From: JAVJSU01 sp040219275
GTDB lineage: Bacteria > Chloroflexota > Anaerolineae > Aggregatilineales > Phototrophicaceae
Assembly (NCBI GenBank): GCA_040219275.1
Contig: JAVJSU010000042.1
Location: forward strand, 124,001-188,000
Direction: 5' to 3'
Length of the DNA stretch: 64,000 nucleotides
The position numbers and the translations under genes were made by a program. Under the pieces are notes generated by a model. It was not told the DNA's origin, did no database searches, and saw only the letters and a list, made by a program, of their open reading frames with translations. Position 1 is the first letter of the stretch. Each line of letters opens with the position of its first letter. Positions 33,600-42,008 of the stretch are shown here, piece after piece.

Positions 33600-35510
33600 A
33601 TGTCGGATAAAATTACAGCCAGAGGATATACCACGGTGATCCTCGCCATTAACATGCGTGAATTTGTTGCACCGGAAAGTCAGGGAATGTTCAATAGCGT
33701 GCGTGGCTCGCGCGGGTTTGCGAATGTCCTGCGCGATGCAGTGCCGGAGACGCTCAAGAACAGCAAAATATTCAAACTGTCCGATGTCAAAATGGGCATC
33801 AACGGGCATGATGCGATGACGGCGGATGAAATCGGCTATATGACGGGTGTTTTCCGTCGCAACATGCTGGATTATTATTCCGCGCCGGATTATCAGCTAC
33901 AGAAATCGGCACTGAGCCATTATTCCAGCCTGCGCCGCAACTGGCAGTTCAAGAAATTGTTCGAGCCGGTCTGGAAGCAGTGGGATATCTTCATCCGTCC
34001 GACCATGACGGGCATGTTTATCATCCGGTTAACGCGTCGCTATGACAAAGCCGCGCCGATTTTGAACATCGCCCATGATGTGATTAAGCTCCAAACGGCG
34101 TTTGATCTGCATAGCGCGATTGATGAATCGCACAAATTGCAGGCGAATACCTATAATTACGAACCGGAAGAACTGGCAAGCAAGCAACGGTCTGTGAACG
34201 AATTGCTGGAATGGCTGGGCGTAGATGCAAAAAATCCGCCTCTGCTCCGCTATGCGCCGGTACAATGGCAATTGGCGACGGAAGTGGCGCGGGCATTCGT
34301 GCGGGAAATTGGCGATTCGTTTCATCTGCCGGAGCACAACGGCGACGGACACATCAAGCTGACGATCCCTTCGCCGGGGGATGTGCAGACAGTGCATGAT
34401 TCCCACGTCATCTATCATATTGACGAATTGCTGACGACGCTTTCTCGCTATTCGCCGGAGCGTGACTACAGCGCACAGCGGACTTCGCGTGTGGTTGCGC
34501 CGGAAGATTTTGTGCATTCGCGGGAGGTTCGCCAGCAAGTGACCAATTTGCTGGAAGGCTCTATGTTGCGGCGGGAAACACCCAACAAACCGGAAACAGC
34601 AAGCACGCGTTATTTCCCGATTCACAGCGATGCGATGGTAAAGCGCATTCTGGATTGCAACCTCGGCGGGTGGGACGATGAATTGTGTTTGCTGTCGTCG
34701 CGTACGTCTATCGTGATGCCATCGCGCAGGGCGACTGGCTCTGAATTGTACATCTCCACCTTGCCGACGACGGGCGATGCCAGCCTGATGTATCCGCAAT
34801 ATTGGGATGCGATGGAGCGTATGGTCGAGTTTGTGGTGGAAGTGCATGTGCTGGCGCAAATTCTGGAACGGGCGAGTGAAAATATCTTGCAGGATTTTGT
34901 CGTCACTCTGCGCCGGATGCGTGAGGATATGCTCAACGATTATCTGCATATAGACCGCCATCGGGGAGTGCTCGTCAGTTTGATTGACGAATCTGCCAAC
35001 CTTAGCCGTCTCGTGAGCGTGTGCCAGAGCATGAGCAATCCTGAAGTGTGGAGCCGTGCGGAATATGGCGCGGATAAAGCCGAGCATTTGCTGAAAGAGA
35101 TGAAGCTCTCTGTTTTGCTGGAACACACCGAGCGTAATGTGAGCAGTCTGACGGCGCTGGTGAATCAGATTGATGAGCTGTATCTGGCGGGGCTTTCCGA
35201 GGATAACAACCGCGAGACTTTCTGGCTGTCGCTGGTATTGGCTTCGTTGTCGTTGAGCATTATTCTATTCTCGTTGCCTTCGTTCTGGGCGGATGTGGAT
35301 CAACTTAACACCACGATTGTGCCACCGCTGATTATCGACCATGTGTTGCCCTTTTTGAACGCAGTCGGGACGGCAGTTGCGCCGGTGATTCTGGTGATGT
35401 CGTTCTTGTTCGCCATTGCCGGGTTGTTCCGTGCGTCGCGTGCGCGGAATGCCCGTCACAAGAATATCAAAAAGAATCAGACGACTAGCGTTCGCAATCA
35501 GCGGATGTAA
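33600..35510 (+). CDS. Unknown 636-residue protein with two C-terminal membrane helices
   Basis: About 530 cytosolic residues, rich in helices, precede two membrane helices (about 540-562 and 585-610) and a basic tail. The long helical stretch before the membrane part (about 410-530, with repeated heptad-like leucines) and the paired C-terminal helices recall CorA-type topology. But no Gly-Met-Asn motif follows the first helix, so a magnesium channel is not supported. The N-terminal part has a beta-rich start (TARGYTTVILAINMREF). I recognise no family. The gene stands alone and is well matched in composition to the genome. Confidence 0.75.
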   Translation: MSDKITARGYTTVILAINMREFVAPESQGMFNSVRGSRGFANVLRDAVPETLKNSKIFKLSDVKMGINGHDAMTADEIGYMTGVFRRNMLDYYSAPDYQLQKSALSHYSSLRRNWQFKKLFEPVWKQWDIFIRPTMTGMFIIRLTRRYDKAAPILNIAHDVIKLQTAFDLHSAIDESHKLQANTYNYEPEELASKQRSVNELLEWLGVDAKNPPLLRYAPVQWQLATEVARAFVREIGDSFHLPEHNGDGHIKLTIPSPGDVQTVHDSHVIYHIDELLTTLSRYSPERDYSAQRTSRVVAPEDFVHSREVRQQVTNLLEGSMLRRETPNKPETASTRYFPIHSDAMVKRILDCNLGGWDDELCLLSSRTSIVMPSRRATGSELYISTLPTTGDASLMYPQYWDAMERMVEFVVEVHVLAQILERASENILQDFVVTLRRMREDMLNDYLHIDRHRGVLVSLIDESANLSRLVSVCQSMSNPEVWSRAEYGADKAEHLLKEMKLSVLLEHTERNVSSLTALVNQIDELYLAGLSEDNNRETFWLSLVLASLSLSIILFSLPSFWADVDQLNTTIVPPLIIDHVLPFLNAVGTAVAPVILVMSFLFAIAGLFRASRARNARHKNIKKNQTTSVRNQRM

Positions 35511-35521
35511 ATTAATCTAAC

Positions 35522-35560
35522 TCCATATAGCCACCTCATAGTTGGGGTGTGCTATATGGA
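35522..35560. terminator. Hairpin after the unknown membrane protein
   Basis: TCCATATAGC (35522-35531) pairs with GCTATATGGA (35551-35560), with further CACC/GGTG pairing inside. No T run follows, so termination efficiency is uncertain. Confidence 0.5.
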
Positions 35561-35610
35561 ACGGTAGAATAGCAGTTTATAGTGAAGTAAACCTTAAAAA
35601 AGGATTCTTT

Positions 35611-36591
35611 ATGAAAGCGATTATTTGTAACACATTGACCGGCATTGATGATTTGTCGCTGGAAGAGGTCGAAAGTCCGGCGGTGAAAGCAGGCGAAATA
35701 AGAATTGCCACTCATGCCTGCGGGGTGAATTTTCTGGATACGTTGATCGTCGCCGGAAAGTATCAGGAAAAACCGCCGTTGCCGTTTGTTCCGGGGGCGG
35801 AAGTTGCCGGAGAGATCATCGAAGTCGGCGAGGGCGTGAAAAATGTGAAAGTTGGGGATCGTGTCGTGGCGATTGCCAGCACAGGCGGATATGCGGAAGA
35901 AACCGTCGTCAATGCTGTGACAGCCATCCCGTTGCCACCGCAGATGGATTATGTGCAGGCGGCGGCGTTTCCACTGGCGTATGGCACATCACACGTTGCG
36001 CTAGATCATCGTGGTAAGCTAAAAAGTGGCGAGACTCTGCTGGTGCTGGGTGCGGCGGGCGGAGTCGGGTTGACTGCTGTAGAAATCGGCAAATTGATGG
36101 GCGCGACGGTCATCGCGGCGGCGAGTACACCGGAAAAATTGGCGCTAACGCAGGCAAAAGGCGCGGATCACGTTATCAATTACAGCGAAGAAAATTTGCG
36201 TGACCGGATCAAAGAGATTACGGGCGGCAAAGGCGTGGATGTGGTTTATGATCCCGTCGGCGGCGACCTGTTTCAGCAAGCGTTGCGTTCTCTAAACTGG
36301 GAAGGGCGGATGCTGGTGATCGGCTTTGCGAGCGGGAGCATTCCTGAAGTGCCTGTGAGCCTGACATTGGTGAAGAATGTGTCCATCGTCGGCGTGTATT
36401 GGGGCGCGTATGCCCTGCGCGATCCTGCCGTGTTGGGCGGTTCGTTGATGCAACTGTTCGCGTGGTTCAGCGAGGGCAAATTGGCTCCACATGTGTCGGC
36501 GACGTATCCATTAGCGCAAACACAGGATGCGATCCGGTCATTGGCGAACCGTGAGGCAACGGGTAAAGTCGTGGTTGAAACTCGGAAATAA
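35611..36591 (+). CDS. NADPH:quinone oxidoreductase-like (zinc-free MDR family)
   Basis: A 326-residue medium-chain dehydrogenase/reductase. The catalytic-domain start MKAIICNTL is followed by VPGAEVAGEIIEVG at about 55-70. The cofactor domain carries AAGGVGLTAVEIGKL at about 147-163, the A-x-x-G-x-x-G form of NADPH-binding quinone reductases. The structural- and catalytic-zinc cysteines of alcohol dehydrogenases are absent. It probably reduces quinones or enones in the cytoplasm. The start at 35611 follows AAAGGA; a longer frame upstream is not supported. Confidence 0.93.
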   Translation: MKAIICNTLTGIDDLSLEEVESPAVKAGEIRIATHACGVNFLDTLIVAGKYQEKPPLPFVPGAEVAGEIIEVGEGVKNVKVGDRVVAIASTGGYAEETVVNAVTAIPLPPQMDYVQAAAFPLAYGTSHVALDHRGKLKSGETLLVLGAAGGVGLTAVEIGKLMGATVIAAASTPEKLALTQAKGADHVINYSEENLRDRIKEITGGKGVDVVYDPVGGDLFQQALRSLNWEGRMLVIGFASGSIPEVPVSLTLVKNVSIVGVYWGAYALRDPAVLGGSLMQLFAWFSEGKLAPHVSATYPLAQTQDAIRSLANREATGKVVVETRK

Positions 36592-36625
36592 GAGAGCTTT
36601 TAGTCATTAGCTTGTGGCTTTTAGA

Positions 36626-36793
36626 TGCTCTGTTGCACAGTGCCGCCAATGGCTAAAACCCATTGGCTATGCTGGTGTAAAACCCTGCCAAAGCAGGCTA
36701 TTCTTCCCGTACATTTGTGAAAACAGCCCACTTCAGTGGGGTTTCAGCCCAATGCGGTTTTGTCGAGTTACTTTATAATCTTGCAACTGAGCA
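36626..36793 (+). mobile_element. MITE-like element, copy B (168 bp)
   Basis: The opposite-orientation copy of the element at 8961-9155. The ends TGCTCTGTTGCA (from 36626) and TTGCAACTGAGCA (36781-36793) remain inverted repeats with mismatches. Compared with copy A it lacks 26 bases between two GGGGTTT direct repeats, consistent with recombination or slippage. No clear target duplication is left, so it is the older or more decayed copy. Confidence 0.72.
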
Positions 36794-36881
36794 GGTCTTC
36801 CCTGTTTCGAAATAACCCTCTAGTTGTCTCCGTTTATACAAAACAGCTTTACTGAAAACTGAAAACTAATCACTGATAACT

Positions 36882-36918
36882 AAAAAAAGCAAAGGACGGT
36901 GCAGGTTAATCACCGTCC
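36882..36918 (-). terminator. Terminator for the VOC-family gene
   Basis: On the reverse strand GGACGGTG (36918-36911) pairs with CACCGTCC (36901-36894), followed by TTTGCTTTTTTT. Confidence 0.75.
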
Positions 36919-37008
36919 TTGAGGATAGGGTATCAGGCAAGTAAAACCACGGAAACGTGGGGATACTTCAAAAGTAGGAGTGTCTAACGGTGCGCGTAAC
37001 GCAATCGG

Positions 37009-37425
37009 TTAGACAGGTTGGGTGTTGATAATATCTTGTGCTTCTTCCATAGAAACTTCTTTGACCGTCTTGCAGAAGATCATCTTGTAGCCATCGGGGT
37101 CTTTGAGGGAGAAGGTACGATCACCCCAAAATTCGGTTTTGATGTCACCTTCTAAAGGTGCGCCATTGGCTTTGACCTGATTGAAATATTCATCAATATC
37201 GACATCGTCATCTACACCAATATAAAACTCAACCCCGTTACCTTTCGGAGATGTAACCGTTTCCGATACGCCAATCATCAGCAAATTGCTTCCCAAATTC
37301 AGGAAACCCATCATTAAGCGACCATCCTCGAAATCGAGCGTGCCACCATCCGTAAAGTTGAGTTTTTCGATGTAGAACTTCATAGTGGCTTTAATATCGT
37401 CAACAACAAGCATGGGCATAATCAT
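37009..37425 (-). CDS. VOC (glyoxalase/bleomycin-resistance) family protein
   Basis: A 138-residue protein with the paired beta-alpha-beta-beta-beta units of the VOC superfamily: MPMLVVDDIKATMKFYIEKLNF at the start and FSLKDPDGYKMIFCK near the end, where the usual HxD-P-x-G form contains DPDG. The ATG at 37425 has AAGGAG upstream; a longer frame has no support. Members bind or transform small molecules with a metal; the reaction cannot be assigned. The gene diverges from phosphofructokinase. Confidence 0.88.
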   Translation of the reverse strand: MIMPMLVVDDIKATMKFYIEKLNFTDGGTLDFEDGRLMMGFLNLGSNLLMIGVSETVTSPKGNGVEFYIGVDDDVDIDEYFNQVKANGAPLEGDIKTEFWGDRTFSLKDPDGYKMIFCKTVKEVSMEEAQDIINTQPV

Positions 37426-37608
37426 GGCAAATCTCCTTGGCTGGATTCTGTAAATTTGGCTCAACAAGTTATTTACATCAACCTGTATAGAATAGCACAT
37501 GCGTTCTAATATGTCAAGAACTTTTGTTCGCAATTTTCGAGCAATGTTATATGCTTTTTTCTATTGGCGGTATAATCCACCTGATATTTAAATGACGAAT
37601 AGAGGGCG

Positions 37609-38754
37609 ATGATGACGAAATACGTTGGCGTATTGACCTCCGGTGGAGATACCCCCGGCTTAAACGCGGCGATCCGGGGCGTGGGTAAGGCGGGCTTGAA
37701 CACTTACGACATGAACATCATCGGCTTTCGGGATGGCTTTCGCGGGATGATGGAAAACCGGACGATCCGCCTGAATGGGTCGGCGCTTTCCGGCATATTG
37801 ACCATCGGCGGGACAATTCTCGGTACGAGTCGGGATAAGCCCCATAAGATGCCGATTGGTGGCAAAATGCTGGATATGACCGATGTGATTGTCGACACCT
37901 ATCAGAAGCATAATCTGGATGCGCTGGTGTGTTTGGGTGGGGGTGGCACGGCGAAGAATGCTTTTCGGTTGATCGAGCATGGCTTGAACATCATCACGTT
38001 GCCAAAGACGATTGATAACGATGTGGTGCGGACGGATGTGACGTTCGGGTTTGATACCGCGCTGACCATCGCCACAGAAGCCATTGACCGTCTGCATAGT
38101 ACGGCGCACAGTCATCATCGCATCATCGTGGTGGAAATCATGGGGCATAATGTGGGCTGGTTGGCGCTAGGGTCGGGCATTGCGGGCGGCGCGGATGTGA
38201 TTCTGATTCCTGAAATTCCGTATGACATTGAGAAAGTCGCCGAGGCGATCAATGAGCGTAAACGGGGCGGCAAGCATTTTAGCATTGTTGCGGTCAGTGA
38301 AGGCGCGATGTCTATCGAATTGGCGGCGCGACTGCGTGATAAACAAGCCGAACTCGCCGAACTGGAAGCCGTTGAAGACCGGGCATCTACCAAGAAAGAT
38401 CGCAAAAAGCTGAAGGCGGCGATTGCCAAAATTGAAGTAGAGCGCACACAGAATATCCATGTGCTGACGCAACAGCTAGAAGAATTGACCGCGCTAGAAT
38501 CCCGTGTGACGATTCTCGGTCATGTGCAACGTGGGGGTACACCCTCTCCGGCGGATCGTCTGCTGGCGACGCGTTTGGGGACGAGTTGCGCAAAATTTAT
38601 CAACGAGGGCGTGTTTGGAATCATGGTTGCGTCGCGTGGTGATTCTACCGAAGCGGTGCCACTTGAAGAAGTTGTCGGACGGCGCAAGAGTGTGAGTATG
38701 GATCATCCGTGGGTGGAATCCGCACGTGATCTGGGCGTGGCGATGGGGGATTGA
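37609..38754 (+). CDS. 6-phosphofructokinase family protein with altered nucleotide motif
   Basis: A 381-residue PFK. SGGDTPGLNAAIRG at 11-24, PKTIDND at 132-138 (catalytic base Asp in TIDND) and the fructose-phosphate loop near 175-185 (EIMGHNVGW) are present. The motif usually read as GGDGS/T is GGGGT at 110-114, with Gly in place of the metal-linked Asp; the following Gly together with Lys133 mixes ATP-type and pyrophosphate-type markers. A charged insertion of about 40 residues (240-285) is helical. It catalyses, or once catalysed, fructose-6-phosphate phosphorylation in glycolysis; phosphoryl donor uncertain. Confidence 0.9.
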   Translation: MMTKYVGVLTSGGDTPGLNAAIRGVGKAGLNTYDMNIIGFRDGFRGMMENRTIRLNGSALSGILTIGGTILGTSRDKPHKMPIGGKMLDMTDVIVDTYQKHNLDALVCLGGGGTAKNAFRLIEHGLNIITLPKTIDNDVVRTDVTFGFDTALTIATEAIDRLHSTAHSHHRIIVVEIMGHNVGWLALGSGIAGGADVILIPEIPYDIEKVAEAINERKRGGKHFSIVAVSEGAMSIELAARLRDKQAELAELEAVEDRASTKKDRKKLKAAIAKIEVERTQNIHVLTQQLEELTALESRVTILGHVQRGGTPSPADRLLATRLGTSCAKFINEGVFGIMVASRGDSTEAVPLEEVVGRRKSVSMDHPWVESARDLGVAMGD

Positions 38755-38813
38755 GTGGTTGAAAGCATGTTCAGATGAAGCTTTTTAGGTAATGTTGATC
38801 CTGAAAATTGACA

Positions 38814-38888
38814 AAATCCCCCCTCTAAATCTCCCCCCGCTTCGCAAGGGGAGACTTTATCCCCCTTTTTGTGAAGTTGCTAAGGGGC
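38814..38888. repeat. Dispersed intergenic repeat, family 2, copy 3
   Basis: The longest copy of the ATCCCCCCTCTAAATCTCC ... CGCTTCGCAAGG ... GAGACTTTATCCCCC repeat, situated 60 bases after phosphofructokinase. Its end GTGAAGTTGCTAAGGGG parallels the ends of the other copies. Confidence 0.6.
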
Positions 38889-38931
38889 TAAAGTATGGGG
38901 TATTTTGAAGGGCGATCAGGCTGATTTCCAA

Positions 38932-39174
38932 TTAATCGCGTTTGTTCTTGCCGTCGCGCTCATTACCACGCTTAAAATTTCCGGTGAAGCGTGCCATGAC
39001 AAGCTGCTCGTCAACGTCAGTGAGTCCGTCAATCTGCGCGAGGAATTTTTGCGCCTGTTTGCCTGAAAGCGTAGTTACGAGTTTGTTGTACCAATAGATG
39101 AAAACTTTGTTGTCTTTGGTGACCTGATACTCAAAAAAGCCCTCTTCAAGTGTGCTGTTGCTTTCATCCCCCAT
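38932..39174 (-). CDS. Small conserved-looking protein of unknown function
   Basis: An 80-residue acidic-to-basic protein: acidic start (GDESNSTLEEGFFEY), a strand pair with VFIYWYNKLVTTL, a helix, and a basic tail (NFKRGNERDGKNKRD). I recognise no family. It follows the HEAT-like gene by 14 bases on the same strand, so the two are probably co-transcribed. The basic tail might contact nucleic acid; inference only. Confidence 0.6.
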   Translation of the reverse strand: MGDESNSTLEEGFFEYQVTKDNKVFIYWYNKLVTTLSGKQAQKFLAQIDGLTDVDEQLVMARFTGNFKRGNERDGKNKRD

Positions 39175-39188
39175 CGTGTAACCTCGCT

Positions 39189-39641
39189 TTAATGAGCATA
39201 GTTGTGTTCTTTGAGTTCGTGTTGTGCCATGATACGCACGGACTCGTTTTCGTCATGGGCGGCGATGGTCTCTAATTCTGCGCGGATGTTCGTGTCTATT
39301 TTTAGCGCGGTACGATCCGGTTTGCAGATTTCACAGGTGAGCGCGTGGATGGCGTGACGGCGATTCTTGGGCGTGGGATCGCTTTTGGCGGCATTCAGAA
39401 GCGGATGGACATAGGAGTCATCCGCGATATGATCCATCAATTGGATGCACCACCATCTGACTTTGCTATTGTGATGGGATAGCCCATTAATGAGTGCTTG
39501 CCGTGCTTCCGGCGTGACGGTTAAGTTGCGTAACTCCGTTGCGGTGATGCCACCGATTAACGCGACAATTGCCCGGTTGCGCCGTGTTTTATCAGCGAAT
39601 AAATCCACCAATTGGCTGGCTGTTAGACCTTCATAGCTCAT
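39189..39641 (-). CDS. Small HEAT-like repeat protein
   Basis: A 150-residue helical protein with two to three HEAT-type units (EARQALINGLSHHNSKVRWWCIQLM near 44-68; SYVHPLLNAAKSDPTPKNRRHAIHAL near 75-100; a third near 120-143). It likely binds other proteins. It is divergent from the macro-like/TIR gene by 144 bases and leads a two-gene unit with the small protein at 38932. Confidence 0.75.
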   Translation of the reverse strand: MSYEGLTASQLVDLFADKTRRNRAIVALIGGITATELRNLTVTPEARQALINGLSHHNSKVRWWCIQLMDHIADDSYVHPLLNAAKSDPTPKNRRHAIHALTCEICKPDRTALKIDTNIRAELETIAAHDENESVRIMAQHELKEHNYAH

Positions 39642-39785
39642 TATTATGACCCCTTGTGAACTCTATACGGGTATTATAATCTATTTTAAGCGCAATTCAA
39701 TAGACTTATCGTACGCCTAGTGGTGCAAAAGCGGATTTTGACGCTAGAATGTGTTCATCGGCTGGTGAATTAAGGATCAAGACGT

Positions 39786-40814
39786 ATGGAGTTGCTGGAT
39801 TACATCGAAGTTTCATCCGGTTTAGCGACACATCGGATTGAGCTTTTTCATGGTGACCTTACGGATATGCCCCCTGAACACGCTGTTGATGTTCTGGTTG
39901 TTTCCGCCTACCCTGATAATTATGTGCCTGTACGTTTCTCTCTGATTGGCGCGTTGTCGAAAATTGGCGTGGATGTGAAGGCGCTATCACACGAGAAAGA
40001 TGCGGATTTGCGGGAGTCATTTTCCTGCTGGATGTCTAAAGAGCTTGTGTCGACTTCCCCACAGGTGCAGTTTAAGCGTATTCTGGTATTTGAGCCGTTC
40101 ATTCGTGGCAAGCCTGCGGATGTAGTCGGTGATATTTTTCAGAGTTTGATGCCCTTCGTTTACACGACTCCTCATGTCAAAAGTATCGCCATGCCATTAG
40201 TGGCGACAGGCAGGCAGGGAATTGCACCCGATAAGATACTCGCGCCGTTGCTTGAAGCCGCTGTGAATTGGTTGGCGTTAGGGCTTCCGGTGGAGGTCAT
40301 CAAAATTGTTGAGTATTCGAAGGCTAAAGCGCTGGCGATCAAAGACGCTTTTGCTGAATTAAAGCAACAGTACAGCACGCCGACTGAAACGGCGCATAAA
40401 TTGAGTGGAGACTTTAGCTACGATTTTTTCATCAGCTACTCGCATGATGATTTTCAGCAGGTCGATTATTTATATAACGCACTCGTGAGTCTTAACCCTG
40501 ATGCACGTATCTTTATGGATCGGCGCAACCTCACAGTGGGCGCGGCATGGCAACAGGAACTTTACGAAACGATTGATGATTGCCGGCAGGTGATTACGGT
40601 CTATTCCCCGACGTATTTAAGTTCTAAGGTATGCAAGGAGGAATACAATATTGCCCTGATGCGCCATCGTGAAGAAGGGGATGTGCTGGTGCCGATTTAT
40701 CTGGAATCTGCGAAATTACCCACTTATATGCGCTTGATTCAATTTATCGACTGCCGCGAATCTGACCACGAAAAATTGCAGAATGCCTGCACCGCGATTT
40801 TGCGCCGTAATTAG
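39786..40814 (+). CDS. Macro-like domain fused to a TIR domain
   Basis: A 342-residue soluble protein. Residues 17-185 look macro-like: FHGDLTD at 21-27 matches the ligand-binding GD-(I/L)-T block, followed by VDVLVVSA at 34-41 (the place of the usual VNAAN) and IAMPLVATGRQG at 134-145. Residues 211-342 are a TIR domain: FISYSH at 215-220, FMDRRNLTVG at 243-252 and the presumed NADase glutamate in CKEEY (Glu286). TIR domains consume NAD or signal with ADP-ribose derivatives; macro domains bind them. Joining both in one chain suggests sensing and effect in one protein, probably immune. An AAGGA site precedes the ATG; no other defence gene is adjacent. Confidence 0.85.
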   Translation: MELLDYIEVSSGLATHRIELFHGDLTDMPPEHAVDVLVVSAYPDNYVPVRFSLIGALSKIGVDVKALSHEKDADLRESFSCWMSKELVSTSPQVQFKRILVFEPFIRGKPADVVGDIFQSLMPFVYTTPHVKSIAMPLVATGRQGIAPDKILAPLLEAAVNWLALGLPVEVIKIVEYSKAKALAIKDAFAELKQQYSTPTETAHKLSGDFSYDFFISYSHDDFQQVDYLYNALVSLNPDARIFMDRRNLTVGAAWQQELYETIDDCRQVITVYSPTYLSSKVCKEEYNIALMRHREEGDVLVPIYLESAKLPTYMRLIQFIDCRESDHEKLQNACTAILRRN

Positions 40815-40922
40815 GGTGTGTGCACGGGCGGCATCTTGACTGATGGAGCGTCTGACTGTACGCTTATTTCGTTAGAACATAAGTATCGTTTTTTGTACGC
40901 AGGACTTAAAAAGGAATCCACT

Positions 40923-41273
40923 ATGGCGAATAAGAAAAAGGTTGATAACGAAGCCGCAGTGCTTGAAAAGATTGCCACAATGCCCGAACCCTACAATATG
41001 ATCGGCAAGCGCCTGCATGAAATTATCACAGAGGCGGTACCGGATCTCAATCCGAGATTGTGGTATGGTGCGCCGGGGTATGCGAAGGAGGGTCCGGTTC
41101 TCTGCTTTTTCCGCGTGGATGATTATATGACTTTTGGTCTCACCGAAAAGGCGAATTTCACAGTCGAGGACGGCGCACCGGATCAACTCATGGCATGTGC
41201 ATGGTTCTTGACCTCGCTGGACGATAGCACGGAACAAAGAATTGCTGAGATCGTGCGTAAAGCCACAGACTGA
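40923..41273 (+). CDS. DUF1801-family protein
   Basis: A 116-residue protein with the DUF1801 (YdhG-like) layout: an N-terminal helix, then NPRLWYGAPGYAKEGPVLCFFRVDDYMTFGLTE-type strands. The ATG at 40923 follows AAGGA; upstream in-frame codons are unsupported. Function unknown; the fold is thought to bind small hydrophobic or metal ligands. It lies 108 bases after the TIR gene and before a larger relative, with which it may form a unit. Confidence 0.82.
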   Translation: MANKKKVDNEAAVLEKIATMPEPYNMIGKRLHEIITEAVPDLNPRLWYGAPGYAKEGPVLCFFRVDDYMTFGLTEKANFTVEDGAPDQLMACAWFLTSLDDSTEQRIAEIVRKATD

Positions 41274-41325
41274 AAGTGCTGAATCATGAAAGAAATTTGG
41301 CGTAAGCATAGAAAAGATTCATGCT

Positions 41326-41919
41326 ATGACAAAAAGTAGAACCAATCCTAAAGTTGATGCGTTTATGGGCAGGGAGAAACAATGGCAAGAAGAATTTGAG
41401 GCATTGCGAACAATCCTGTTGGACTGCCCGCTGACGGAAGAATTGAAATGGGGGCAACCCTGTTATACGTTTCAGGATAAAAACGTCGTCCTCATGCACG
41501 GATTTAATGAGTATTGTGCGCTCCTCTTTCACAAAGGGGTGTTGTTAAAAGACCCCGAAGACATTCTGATCCAACAAACGGAGAACGTGCAATCAGCGCG
41601 TCAGATTCGGTTCACGAAGGTTCAGGAAATCGTCGAGATGGAAGCCGTCTTGAACGCCTACATCTTAGAAGCGATTGAAGTAGAAGAATCTGGCTTGGAA
41701 GTCGAGTTCAAAGACACGGAAGAATTCACCATGCCTGAAGAATTTCAGCGTAAATTGGATGAAATGCCGGAATTGCAGACGGCGTTTGAGGCATTGACCC
41801 CCGGACGGCAACGCGGCTATTTGCTGTATTTCGCAGGGGCAAAACAATCCAAAACGCGCACGGCACGGGTTGAAAAATACATCCCGCAGATTCTTGATGG
41901 CAAAGGATTGAATGATTAG
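41326..41919 (+). CDS. YdeI/OmpD-associated family protein (DUF1801 plus OmdA)
   Basis: A 197-residue protein. Residues about 18-120 are DUF1801-like (LKWGQPCYTFQDKNVVLMHGFNEYCALLFHKG). Residues about 133-195 match the OmdA-type helical tail with PEEFQRKLDEMPELQTAFEALTPGRQRGYLLYFAGAKQSKTR, whose basic end is characteristic. Relatives have been linked to bacteriocin or antimicrobial-peptide tolerance, without a known mechanism. The gene follows its smaller relative by 52 bases. Confidence 0.88.
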   Translation: MTKSRTNPKVDAFMGREKQWQEEFEALRTILLDCPLTEELKWGQPCYTFQDKNVVLMHGFNEYCALLFHKGVLLKDPEDILIQQTENVQSARQIRFTKVQEIVEMEAVLNAYILEAIEVEESGLEVEFKDTEEFTMPEEFQRKLDEMPELQTAFEALTPGRQRGYLLYFAGAKQSKTRTARVEKYIPQILDGKGLND

Positions 41920-42008
41920 GTTGTCGCTGAGAAAGTGAGTTAGCGACCTACTAAAAACAGGATGCTATACTATGCGCTGGATTTTGCATCGTAACGAAAG
42001 GCGATTCC

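Larger units (their letters stand above)
36592..37008. other. Intergenic region with MITE-like copy and terminator
   Basis: About 420 bases between convergent genes. It holds an AGCTTTTAG stretch (36596-36625), MITE-like copy B (36626-36793), a run of AAAACT repeats near 36852-36880 (ACTGAAAACTGAAAACT) and the VOC gene terminator. No gene was seen. Confidence 0.6.

Noticed and set aside
34029..35126. Reverse-strand open frame of 365 codons inside the 33600 gene
   Set aside because: Very rich in His and Arg with no domain pattern, as expected for an antisense frame of a biased coding sequence; the forward frame has coherent membrane helices.
33600..35510. CorA magnesium channel
   Set aside because: No Gly-Met-Asn motif follows the first C-terminal helix and the N-terminal domain does not resemble CorA.
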